Assembly: GCF_965363235.1 (NCBI RefSeq)
Contig: NC_134841.1
Span: forward strand, 49,435,078-49,499,077
Reading direction: 5' to 3'
Source of the DNA: Mytilus galloprovincialis
Taxonomy: Eukaryota; Mollusca; Bivalvia; Mytilida; Mytilidae
DNA length: 64,000 nt
Positions 53,737 through 64,000 of the stretch are shown in pieces. The translations under genes were made by a program, and so were the position numbers. How positions within the stretch are numbered: position 1 is the stretch's first letter; each line of letters starts with the position of its first letter. Under the pieces are notes generated by a model, which was not told the DNA's origin, searched no databases, and saw nothing but the letters and a program-made list of their open reading frames with translations.

Positions 53737-53860
53737 CTATAAAAGACAACAAATGATCTACCGGTAACTATATACAAATTTCAGGCAATCTTCTATAATA
53801 AACGTCAAAGTGAAAGATTGCTGCAATTCTTTGCCCCTTTCGATAGCCGCCATTTTGATC
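53737..53860 (-). other. Probable non-coding first exon (5' UTR) of the DEP gene
   Basis: Read on the minus strand, a strong donor (ATAG|GTAAGACTC) ends an exon at 53737. The next acceptor (TTGCAG|ACTTTTG) opens exon 2 at 52096, 25 nt upstream of the ATG. The upstream edge near 53,860 is inferred from the YY1-type motif at 53846-53856. No transcript evidence is available. Confidence 0.5.
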
Positions 53861-53880
53861 AGTCACATGACAGCTGTAAA
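53846..53880 (-). promoter_or_regulatory. YY1-type core promoter motif at the presumed DEP gene start
   Basis: The plus strand reads GCCGCCATTTTG, so the minus strand carries CAAAATGGCGGC. This fits the AAnATGGCGGC consensus that in animals sits just downstream of TATA-less start sites in the direction of transcription. Here it points toward the DEP gene. A CACATGACAGCTG stretch with two E-box-like hexamers lies immediately upstream. The local sequence is more GC-rich than its surroundings. Assignment as the start site is inferred. Confidence 0.5.
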
Positions 53881-54311
53881 AACATAGTCTTTAAATCACT
53901 AAAACATCAATCAAAATATCTAAAACGATGCAGTACTTTTTTAAATTATTTTTTATTATTAAATGTCATATTAATTTGTTACTTGTATTAAGGTTTCTTT
54001 GTCTGCGTTTTAGTTAAGTAACACACAGTTTAGTAAATTTATCAGATTCTTAGACAAAACGAAATTGAAAAGTTGGTAATTCCAAGGATTTGTAATCCTT
54101 GGTAATTCATTATACACTAAATATGGTCCAAAGAGACAAGTCTTTTTTTAAACTTTGTTCAGATATTTTTTTGCTTTGTCAGTCAATATTGTTTTAGATA
54201 CAAAATCTACTTAAATATTTCAATCATTGCATCAGAAACTTTGGTTCCAGGGAACGATATATATATTATGATGATAATATATATATAAATATTTTTGATA
54301 TATGTATTTAC

Positions 54312-54480
54312 AAAAAATGAAGGTGTGGTATGAGTGCCAATGAGAGAACTCTCCATCCAAGTCACACTGTATAAAAAGTTAACAATTATAGGTCAAAGTA
54401 CGGCCTTCAATACGGAGCCTTGGTTCACACCGAACAGCAAGCGGCAATAAAGGTCCACAAAAAGAGACAATAAAAGCAAC
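54312..54480 (+). repeat. R1 interspersed repeat, 3'-truncated
   Basis: It has GAAGGTGTGGTATGAGTGCC and GGTCAAAGTACGGCCTTCAA, and ends near AGAGACAATAAAAGC. Confidence 0.7.
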
Positions 54481-57400
54481 TTATAAATGGTCACGAAAAC
54501 TATGATATGCACATCATTTTTTTACTGAGTACCCATAGATCTTCACATGAGTTGTTTTTGAACTTGCTATACGTATAAATACGGTCCTAGACCAGAAACC
54601 AACACCGCAGGCCGCAATGCAAGCTCCAAATAATTTTTGATGTTTATACTTTAAAGAATATGACATGTCATTTTCAATTGAAATGAGATTAAATGAATTC
54701 AGTATCATTGTAAGATCATAATTATAAATTAACTGTTTACAAAACTTTGATTATTTCAAATACTTAGGATTTCGGGCGCGGACCCAGAGCTTGAAGCGGA
54801 TGGGGGGGGGGGAATGTTTTTGAACATTTTTTTTTTAAAGTTTTCTTGTTATACCAAACCACATGTTTTTCAATAAATGGCACACTTTGTTCATCCGGCA
54901 TATGGTTACTCTAAATGAATTTTTGATAAGTTTAATTATTTAATTACAAATCGTATCTACCCGTTTTGCAATTGCTGTATCACCCCTTCAAGGCCATTGC
55001 ATCTATTACTCTAGCCGCATCTGATCATGTGTGTTGGTAAAGTTTTGTGATCTTAATAAGGCTGTTTGGTGGTATTTTTTTTGTTTGTTTGTCAGATTAA
55101 CATTCACCGTGGTCATTTGCTTTAACCAAGTATGAACGTGTTTTTAACAAACTGTCCTTGGTTGTCGTCAGTAGCGAACAAAACGCAAAATTTGCAATAA
55201 ATTTTGTCCCGTGTGAAGTTGAAAAGACAATGCATGGGAAATAGTGCAGCCACGCATATTAGAAGCATCTTTTTAACCCGTACATTTCACGTTTATGAAA
55301 AGGAAAAGAACTAGTTTATTTACTTCAGGAATAAAGTTACCATACCTGTGTTTTGGCAAAACTTTTAGAATTTTTTTGTCCCCAATGCTCTTCAACCTCG
55401 TACTTAATTTTGGTTCTTTTAACATATTTTGATTCGAGCGTCACTGATGAGCTTTTTGTAGACGAAACGCGCACTTAGCACAAACATAAAATTTCAATCT
55501 TGGTATCTATGATGAGTTTCTGTATCAACTGCATTTATTTCGGTAGTTGTATTATACGTCTCTTATTTTGCTCTGTTTTGTAATTTTGTATCATCTTTTT
55601 GGTACGTGATCATATCTTAATTAATTCGATTCGTATTTCTGTAAACATTTAAAAATTCGCGATCTTTTGTGTTACAAGCAAGCCCGACGTATTATTTACA
55701 TCCATCATTGACTACAAACAAGGTACTTCAGTAGTGTAAGCAGTTCGTGTTCGCCGACTTGACAATTCCGAAACTAAAGTCAAATTCGATTATGTCATGA
55801 AGTCGAATAGGGAGAACCGGACATGGTATATGGTGGTGACGGTCATGTACTAAAATTAGATATTTATGGAATGTACGGACCTAGAATGGTTTACTTTTAT
55901 TAATTGTGACTTGGATGGAGAGTTGTCTCTATGTCCAATATTACCGCACGTACAGGGATGTTTTTTGGTAACATATTATATTTGGGAAAGGAATATTGAC
56001 CTTTAAGAAAATATTGGTTCATTTGTATTGCAATCAGTCTTAATTGTCTCGTGAGCGTGTTCAACTTGAGTGCTAGAAATTGTCGTAGATATTTCCAAGA
56101 CTAACTCTGATGTATAGTATCGACAGTATCGATGATGAATTGATGCACCTATATTATCGATGGCGATTTTAATCAGATAATGACAAGTTATGCATACATG
56201 TATACTCATTTTTATTTCCATGGTGACACAACATGTTATACCATAATTTAAGGTGGTGAGATGATTGAAGAAATTATTATTAAATCCATTATATGTATAC
56301 AGTATTTGTTTGTTTGTCAGATGCAGTGAACAAAAGAAACTGAACGGTCGTTTTTTTTTTGGTTAACCTATTCACGGTTACCTCTTCAAATTAATTAACT
56401 TACTAAAATATCGGAATTTTCATATACGATATTTCAAACATGATTCTTCTGAATAGATCAAACATTGTAGCTCTTTCTGTTTATATCTTTTCAAAACGAT
56501 ACCACTCTGCGTATATGAATTTATTACAGAGTGTATTTATTACCCAGACATTCCTGGCCGGACTTCCTTGTTCCTAATTTCCCACAATTTTATTGGTACT
56601 TATTCTATTCAAACATTTATCTGCTCCCATTTATCGACATGGTATATATGGCAAATACCCGCTGTAAATGGGTTTTGGTAGGTGCCCTCATTCCGATTCT
56701 TAAACCCGGAAGCTGAAAATGGGAAATGCATGGCTTGATAATTGTATACCGAGATGTACAAAAATAGTGAGCTGACTTTTAAGGTAAAATCAAATAAGGA
56801 AATATGCATTCCATTTAGGATTTTATAATTCAAAACATTAAGTCTTGTTGCCATGATTTTGGCGTTTTCCAGTAAACCTCGAAGGGCTAAAATATGAAAA
56901 TGTTGCCGCAAGACACAATAAAGTGGCTTACAAATACTTTTTTTTACACACGTAAGTTATTAATCAATTTGTCGTTCATCACGGTTACCATTAAGAAATT
57001 ATTGAATCTATATAAATAGAGTTATATTTACAGTACAACCTCATTCATGAATTTAGAAGTCATTTTTTCTGAAGATCTATAACAAATTTAGTAATAAATA
57101 AACAAAATTTGGATGACTTCGACAAGTCAATGTTTCTCATCATGTTTTGTCATTTGGGTTGTTGTCCTTTTGACATATATATATATCCCTCTTTTCGTGA
57201 TCTTGCACATACACGGTGGACGGCAATCATGCGCGTAGCTACGTTTACGTCAAAACGCCCGGGCGTACACTTGAATTTTGAAAATAAAACAAATAATCGA
57301 CATAGAATAAGAAAGCACATCAGCCTTGTGCTTCTTTTTTTAATGGATTGTAATTTTGAATAAAAATTGGGACTAAATTTACTCAAATAGATCATTTAAT

Positions 57401-57756
57401 ATATTTGTTCGAATCTTTTGTAAAAGTCTGAAACCACTTTGAATTCTACCTTCTTTTCTTATATTTAAAGCAATTCAATATCTTAAAGCAATTCACTATC
57501 TGCTCAGATTCGATATGCTGTTTGTATTTTTGTCGAGCCTGTGTTTTATGTCCCAAAAGCGAGACAAAGTGGTGTCAATATTTAGGTTTCCGAATGTGGA
57601 TAAATTCTTTTAAATGACTCTCCGACCGTGAAATTTTACGAAAGTTGTACAGAAACTGTTTATGATCAAAAGAGTATTCAGAGCAATATAATAATGCAAT
57701 TATATCTTTAATCTTCCCGCATTTTAAGGATAAAATGTGTTTCTTTCTGCAATTAA

Positions 57757-57793
57757 TCTGAGACTACTATAACTGTGTTATAGTAGTCTCAGA
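57757..57793. repeat. Short perfect hairpin in intergenic DNA
   Basis: TCTGAGACTACTATAAC then TGT then GTTATAGTAGTCTCAGA. Confidence 0.8.
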
Positions 57794-58261
57794 ATTAATA
57801 AGTGGTCGCAGTTTGGGCTTACATTTTGTTATTTTGTTATTTCTTCTACTTGTCGAACCTTCATCGAAATTTATGAAAATGTCGAAGAAGCTTTTTCTAT
57901 GACTAATGTCTAAAGCTAAAATTTTAAAAGCATTAATTCGTTAATTTTTCGGTTCTTTTCTGATAGACAGATAGCTGGACTCTTCTTTACGCAATTACAT
58001 GCTCAATTTATAAACCTTCATAGATTGTCGTGAAAAATTCCAGATCAAGAAAAAAATATCAAAAGAAAATTTTAAATTTTATTTAAATCCCTGTAAAGGA
58101 ATGATACATTGATTCACTTTTTATCTCATTCTCGATAGCTTTCGGGGGCTTCGTCCCTTTCGAACCCACTACCAACAGGTGCTTTGACATTGAGCGGTTG
58201 GCACCCCTCATATCCCTCGCCAAGGTTCGGGCGTACACGTAAAAATGACCCAGCTACGCCA

Positions 58262-58460
58262 CTGGCAATATATATGTATATATAGTTGACCCTAGGTAAT
58301 CGAGTGGTCCATCGCGTCGGGCATCGTGCAATTTTAGGCGATTTAGTCCCACGATATCTCAGTAGCATGAGTTCTAATCTCGGCGAGGGAAGAACAAAAA
58401 ATTGCGAAAGCAAATTTACAGATCTAACATTGTTGGGTTGATGTTTAGACGAGTTGTACA
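58262..58460 (+). repeat. tRNA-derived SINE, degenerate copy
   Basis: The head GAGTGGTCCATCGCG...AGTTCTAATCTCGG aligns with the copy at 58735, but its B box has decayed. The tail TACAGATCTAACATTGTTGG...TTAGACGAGTTGTA is intact. Confidence 0.7.
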
Positions 58461-58734
58461 TGTATATACATAATGTACACAGCCATATATCACCATCATT
58501 GCTGGTGATCCGATGGATAAATCTGTTGTAGAGTTGTCACTGACTCAGACGTACTTATAAATATAATTATTTTCTGTGACTGTATCTTGCATTAATTTGT
58601 AGGATCCTTTACTATAGATAATTGAGCTGATCTGTAACAATAACATCTCCATGCCTTATATATCATATACTGTAATACGACGCTAGATTAAAACTGACGA
58701 GGAAAGGCCACCGAAAGCTTTATTTTTGTGAAGC

Positions 58735-58905
58735 CCAGGTGGTCGTGTGGTCTAGCGGGACGGCTACAGTGCAGGCGATTTGGTGTCACGATATCTCAGT
58801 AGCATGGGTTCGAATCCCGGCGAGGGAGGAATAAAAAATTTGCGAAAGCAAATTTACAGATCTAACATTGTTGGGTTGATGTTTAGACGAGTTGTATATA
58901 TATAC
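58735..58905 (+). repeat. tRNA-derived SINE with intact pol III boxes
   Basis: An A-box-like GTGGTCTAGCGGGACGG and a perfect B box GGTTCGAATCC (in GGGTTCGAATCCCGG) are about 40 bp apart, as in a tRNA gene. They are followed by a non-tRNA tail TACAGATCTAACATTGTTGG and a TATATATA end. The tail and lack of an acceptor stem make it a SINE, not a tRNA gene. Confidence 0.8.
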
Positions 58906-59591
58906 ATCTGGTGTACAAAAAAAATATTGACACCTTGTGTTTGTGGCATAACATCTTGGCCACAAGTTTATCAGTTTTTGTTTATTAAATTTATATTAAG
59001 ATCCATTTTGTTACATCTCGTGATCAATTTTATTTGGCAATCGCCAATGGCAGTCAGCAGGGTTTAAGAACATGAGTTGTTCGACCTGTTAGTCAAATGC
59101 GTTTTGATTAAATATACTTTTTCACTTTTTTGGCCTTTTTGGCAAATGTTGTTTGTGCTGTATTTAGACCCGTCTACAACGAAATTTGTTTTACATTCAC
59201 ACGTATAAAAATTGCGGTTTTTATCCAACGCAATCATAGGTTTGAACGTAGTTTTCAATTTAGGCTCGTTTATATGTATACTATGACACTTTTTGATCTT
59301 ATGGAATAGACGTGGGGGCCGACAACTCCAATCTGTCGAGCTTGAACACGCTTGTTAACTACCAACTCTAGCCGTCACTGAGTCCTTTATCCTGAGACAT
59401 GGTAAGTACAGCGCTGCGCGACTTCAACAGAACAAATGATTTAAATTAGTTTGACTGACAGATTGGCCTGATGCTTATACATTTGTAAAACAAATACTGC
59501 AGTAACGTAAAGACACAAGAACGAAGAACCGATCAAAGAGTACTCGCACTTACTGAAAGTTAGTTCAAAGTAAGAATTTATATAGATGTAG

Positions 59592-59900
59592 ATATAAGAA
59601 GACGTGGTATGATCGAATGCTAATGAGACAATTCGGCCATCCAAGTCATAATTTGTCATTGAAAAGTAAACCATTATATAGAGGCCAAATGCGGTCTTCA
59701 ACATGCATGGATCCTTGGCTCACAGCGAACAACAGTTTGTAAGCTTATATAAAGGGCCCAAAAAAATGACTAGTGTAAAACTATTTATACGAATAAAACA
59801 ACGGTATAATCTATATAAAAAACGAGAAATGAGAAATGAGAACATTTATGAACCACATCAACAAACGACAACCACTGAACATCATATGAGGTTCCTATGA
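59592..59900 (+). repeat. R1 interspersed repeat, near full length
   Basis: It runs from AAGAAGACGTGGTATGATCG to AACATCATATGAGGTTCCTA, with small insertions. Confidence 0.7.
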
Positions 59901-61000
59901 TTCAGATTGTCAATTTGACAACTACTATGTCTCTGGTGTATTTATGCAGCTATAGGTCACTGGCGACGGAACAACATACGACCATACATATACTTAACAA
60001 CAGTCTTACACAATGTCGGAATAGAGCCTATATAGTCTGCTCACATACTGTTACTGCCACAGACATTCAGCTTCAGTTTCTTGTTTTAATAACTATTTTG
60101 TCTTTAGTATTCTGCACTTAGTTTTTAATATTCCCTTTTCAAAGTTTGTACATCTTGAAATGGGAATCAGGTTATCTATTCGCAAATTTGCCGAATAAAA
60201 AAAACACTGTATTTTGCCGGAATGAAAAATAGTTACTCAATCAGTTTTGTACCCGACAATGGAATATGGGATCGTCGTGTTTATCTATATTTAAATCAGG
60301 TTATGTTATAGCACTTTCCCATCAAAAGGTTGTTGGGCATATACAAATGTCAAAAAAAAATATCAAATAAAAAGTATTTGGTCCTTGAAACTTTTACCGC
60401 ATAAATATTATCTCCGAAAATCTGTGAAGTTCGTTTCGCTAAAACTTTTTCGTTAAACTCAAATCTTATGACGAAGGTCAAACATTCACATTCTTTGTTG
60501 AAACGGAGTGTGACACACATTACTGTACGACTGTGTACTGTAAACAATCAAAAATAATGAATTCCTAGTAAAAGATTTATGGAAAATTAATCCTAAAGTG
60601 ATGCTGCAGTAAGTGTAGTCCACTTAAAATACAGAAATATATTCTCTGTAATTGTTTAAAATAAAATTCGTCTGCCAATCGACCCAAGCCAATGGCGCGT
60701 TGGGAAGTTTAAGAATAAATTATTTGTTAGAAATGCTTACTGATAAAGAAGTTATTTCTTGTTGAAAGCTATTTTATATTTTTAAAGCAATTTTATTATT
60801 TTCTTATTTTGCAATGTTGTTATTCTTGCATGTGAATATTTATGTACAAAACCACGGTTGAACAGGAAAATATTGACATGGCCATGGCCTGACCTCAAAA
60901 GCGTGTTCTATAAATAGATATTACTGCAAGATATGAATATTAAGATATACCCATTTGACTTATAAGATTTTTGTAAGTTTTAAAACAATTTTAAAAAATA

Positions 61001-61009
<9 letters not shown>

Positions 61010-61057
<48 letters not shown>
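61010..61057. repeat. (TA)n microsatellite
   Basis: Uninterrupted TA dinucleotides of about 45 bp. The ORF across it is an artefact. Confidence 0.9.
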
Positions 61058-61059
<2 letters not shown>

Positions 61060-61814
61060 AAAATTAAAAAAACAAACTTGCAACTCAATTCTGCACCTAC
61101 ATGTACACCATGCAACAGCAATATATATTACATGTACATTTACAGATGTATCTGCAATTGCATGCATTTATACAGAGACATATTATACACATGTCTGATT
61201 TAAACAATTAATTTTTCCACAGCTTTTGTGTTTGCATTTTAATGTAAATAGGACACATACATACTATTTGTTGCCAATTTAACAATTTTATAATGGTGTT
61301 TCCTGAAGCACATGTACAACATGTATGGAAAGGTCCGGATAATTTTTCCTCTGATGGTACTATAGCAGCACTTTCAGGACACCCTCAATTTACAAGTCAC
61401 TGTTATGGATAGGAAATCAAAGTTAACTATCATTGTTTCATATTTGATTTAATTTATAATACAGTGTAATGGGATTTTGCATTTGATAACTCAAATTACT
61501 TTAATAGTGATTCTGGCTGGCGAAGATATATTTGACCATTTGTTGTGCAAGTGTCAAGACTTGTATGGCAAAGAGCATAGACATTGCTTGTTGACTCAGA
61601 CTGCTGAATCAATGTAGAAGACTTTTTAGGTTTTTTAAGGTTTACCAAATTGAAGCTATAAACATGTACATGTATTTGATGGCTCATACATGTAACTAAT
61701 ATTTTGGTTTACTATTGGGGTTTTTATACGACCGCAAAATTTGAAAAAATTTTCGTCGTATATTGCTATCACGTTGGCGTCGTCGTCGTCGTCGTCCGGC
61801 GTCCGAATACTTTT

Positions 61815-62412
61815 AGTTTTCGCACTCTAACTTTAGTAAAAGTGAATGGAAATCTATGAAATTTTAACACAAGGTTTATGACCACAAAAGGAAGGTTGGT
61901 ATTGATTTTGGGAGTTTTGGTCCCAACATTTTAGGAATTAGGGGCCAAAAAGGGCCCAAATAAGCATTTTCTTGGTTTTCGCACTATAACTTTAGTTTAA
62001 GTTAATAGAAATCTATGAAATTTTGACACAAGGTTTATGACCACAAAAGAACGGTTGGGATTGATTTTGGGAGTTTAGGTTTCAACAGTTTAGGAATTAG
62101 GGGCCAAAAAAGGGCCCAAATAAGCATTATTCTTGGTTTTCGCACAATAACTTTAGTTTAAGTAAATAGAAATCAATGGAATTTAAACATAATGTTAATG
62201 ACTACAAAAGGAAGGTTGGTATTGATTTTGGGAGTTTAGGTCCCAACAGTTTAGGAATTAGGGGCCAAAAAGGGACCCAAATAAGCATTTTTCTTGGTTT
62301 TCGCACCATAACGTTAGTATAAGTAAATAGAAATCTATGAAATTTAAACACAAGGTTTATGACCATAAAAGGAAGGTTGGTATTGATTTTGGGAGTTTTG
62401 GTCCCAACAGAA
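61815..62412 (+). repeat. ~160-bp tandem repeat, four copies
   Basis: TTTCGCACTCTAAC, TTTCGCACTATAAC, TTTCGCACAATAAC and TTTCGCACCATAAC open the units at about 61818, 61977, 62137 and 62299. Confidence 0.8.
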
Positions 62413-63380
62413 TAAGGGGCCCAAAGGGTCCAAAATTAAACTGTTTGATTTCATCAAAATTGAATAATTGGGGTTCTTTGATATGCCGAATCTAACTGTC
62501 ATGACTGTGTATGTAGATTCTTAACTTTTGGTCCCGTTTTCAAATTGGTCTACATTAAGGTCCAAAGGGTCCAAAATTAAACTTAGTTTGATTTTGACAA
62601 AAAATGAATCAGTTAGGTTCTTTGATATGCTGAATCTAAAAATGTACTTAGATTCTTGATTATTGGCCCAGTTTTCAAGTTGGTCCAAATCGGGGTCCAA
62701 AATTAAACTTTGTTTGTTTCATCAAAAATTGAATAAATGGGGTTCTTTGATATACCAAATCTAACTGTGTATGTAGATTCTTCATTTTTGGTCCTGTTTT
62801 CAAATTGGTCTACACTTAAGTCCAAAGGGTCCAAAATTAAACTTAGTCTGATTTCAACAAAAATTGAAATCTTGGGGTTCTTTGATATGCTGAATCCAAA
62901 AATGTACTTAGATTTTTTATTATGGGCCCAGTTTTCAAGTTGGTCCAAATCAGGATCTAAAATTATTATATTAAGTATTGTGCAATAGCAAGTCTTTTCA
63001 ATTGCACAGTATTGCGCAATGGCAAGAAATATCTAATTGCACAATATTGTGAAATAGCAAGATTTTTTTTTAATTGGAGTTATCTTTCTTTGTCCAGAAT
63101 CAACTTAAATCTTTGTTATATACAATATACAATGTATATTCACTTTTTACTACCAACTGATAAATTATAATAAATAACATTCAGTGATAACAAGCAGTTT
63201 TTTTTACATCTTAATATTTTATGATGTATTTAAATGAGTAGTTATTGTTGCAAACTCCATTAGAAATTTTAATTGAGATTTGTTTTGGAATAAGGGAAAG
63301 GGGGATGTGATTAAAAAAATTGGGTTCAATTTTTCTCATTTGAAATTTCATAAATAAAAAAGAAAATTTCTTCAAACATT

Positions 63381-63679
63381 TTTATGCCCCACCTACGATA
63401 GTAGAGGGGCATTATGTTTTCTGGTCTGTGCATCCGTCCGTCCGTCTGTCCGTTCGTTCGTCCGTCCGTCTGTCCCGCTTCAGGTTAAAGTTTTTAGTCA
63501 AGGTAGTTTTTGATGAAGTTTAAGTCCAATCGACTTCAAACGTAGTACACATGTCCCCTATGATATGATCTTTCTAATTTTAATGCCAAATTAGAGTTTT
63601 TACCCCAATTTCACGGTCCACTGAACATGGAAAATGATAGTGCGAGTGGGGCATTCGTGTACTGAGGACACATTCTTGT
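63381..63679 (-). repeat. R3 element inserted in the 61.7-63.9 kb composite element
   Basis: Inverse orientation: starts TTTATGCCCCACCTACGATA and ends ACTGAGGACACATTCTTGT. It interrupts the larger inverted-repeat element. Confidence 0.8.
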
Positions 63680-64000
63680 TTTGAGAGGATTAATATTCAA
63701 CAGCATAGTGAATTGCTCTAAGAGAAAACACAAATTTTAAGTTCATTAGAACACATTCATTCTGTGTCAGAAACCTATGCTGTGTCAACTATTTAATCAC
63801 AATCCAAATTTAGAGCTGAATCCAGCTTGAATGTTGTGTCCATACTTGCCCCAACCGTTCAGGGTTCAACCTCTGCGGTCGTATAAAGCTACGCCCTGCG
63901 GAGCATCTGGTTCCTTATTGATTAAAACTGTGATTGCATTTTTGTACTAAAATACAAATGTTTTACCTGTAAACAGCTAATTATCTTTCTGGAAAGGTGT

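Larger units (their letters stand above)
53900..61700. other. Intergenic stretch upstream of the DEP gene
   Basis: It holds R1 copies, two SINEs, a hairpin at 57757 and microsatellites. Scattered 60-110-codon ORFs show no domain motifs, no linked splice sites and no consistent phase, so I call no gene. Confidence 0.55.
61723..63886 (+). mobile_element. Composite inverted-repeat element, ~2.2 kb, with internal tandem repeats
   Basis: TTTATACGACCGC (61723-61735) is the exact reverse complement of GCGGTCGTATAAA (63874-63886). Inside are four ~160-bp tandem units (61815-62412) with GGTTTTCGCAC and GGAATTAGGGGCCAAAA. Two ~258-bp units (62508-62960) follow, with GATTCTT...TTTTCAAATTGGTC. An R3 element is nested at 63381-63679. 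Near the left end is a GTCGTCGTCGTCGTC microsatellite. No transposase is found. Confidence 0.65.

Noticed and set aside
58776..58830. A tRNA gene
   Set aside because: The A and B boxes are present, but there is no closing acceptor stem and the sequence continues into a shared repeat tail; it is a SINE.
62703..62988. ORFs on both strands in the 61.7-63.9 kb element
   Set aside because: They follow from tandem repeat structure, with no recognisable motif.

Overview
The window reads as nuclear DNA of a marine bivalve, most likely a mussel (Mytilus-like). The base composition is AT-rich, introns are long and use GT...AG, and the sequence is saturated with short interspersed repeats of a kind I associate with mussel and other bivalve genomes. 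That assignment rests on remembered repeat families and has not been searched.

One real protein-coding gene dominates. It lies on the minus strand, from a YY1-type promoter near 53,850 to a stop codon at 9,753. I could chain 30 coding exons (plus one non-coding first exon) whose GT/AG sites and reading phases agree from ATG to stop. The sum is 4,851 nt, or 1,616 residues. The only recognisable domain is a DEP domain near the C-terminus (about residues 1345-1430). The N-terminal and middle parts look helical, and one giant 441-codon exon encodes an acidic, Ser/Lys/Asp-rich linker. I could not name the orthologue.

Layout. 1-7,470: repeats, including a tandem ~160-bp bivalve repeat interrupted by a small inverted-repeat element. 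7,475-9,465: a Ginger-type DNA transposon with 72-bp perfect terminal repeats, a TATA target duplication and a frameshifted integrase-like transposase. 9,753-53,850: the DEP gene, with introns full of MITEs, foldback elements, SINE-like repeats, a LINE remnant and a nested pogo-like element. 53,860-64,000: intergenic, with two tRNA-derived SINE copies near 58.3-58.9 kb and a ~2.2-kb inverted-repeat composite element at 61.7-63.9 kb.

The most unusual structure is inside the DEP gene. Three tandem duplications each start inside the 3' end of a coding exon, and in two of them the 5' splice site is amplified. A 51-bp unit at 30.67-31.63 kb gives 19 copies of the exon 17 donor. A 90-bp unit at 18.79-19.24 kb gives five copies of the exon 27 donor. 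A 78-bp spacing at 44.5-44.6 kb carries a partial second copy of exon 8. All three periods are multiples of three. The long plus-strand ORFs over the first two arrays are by-products of that periodicity, not genes.
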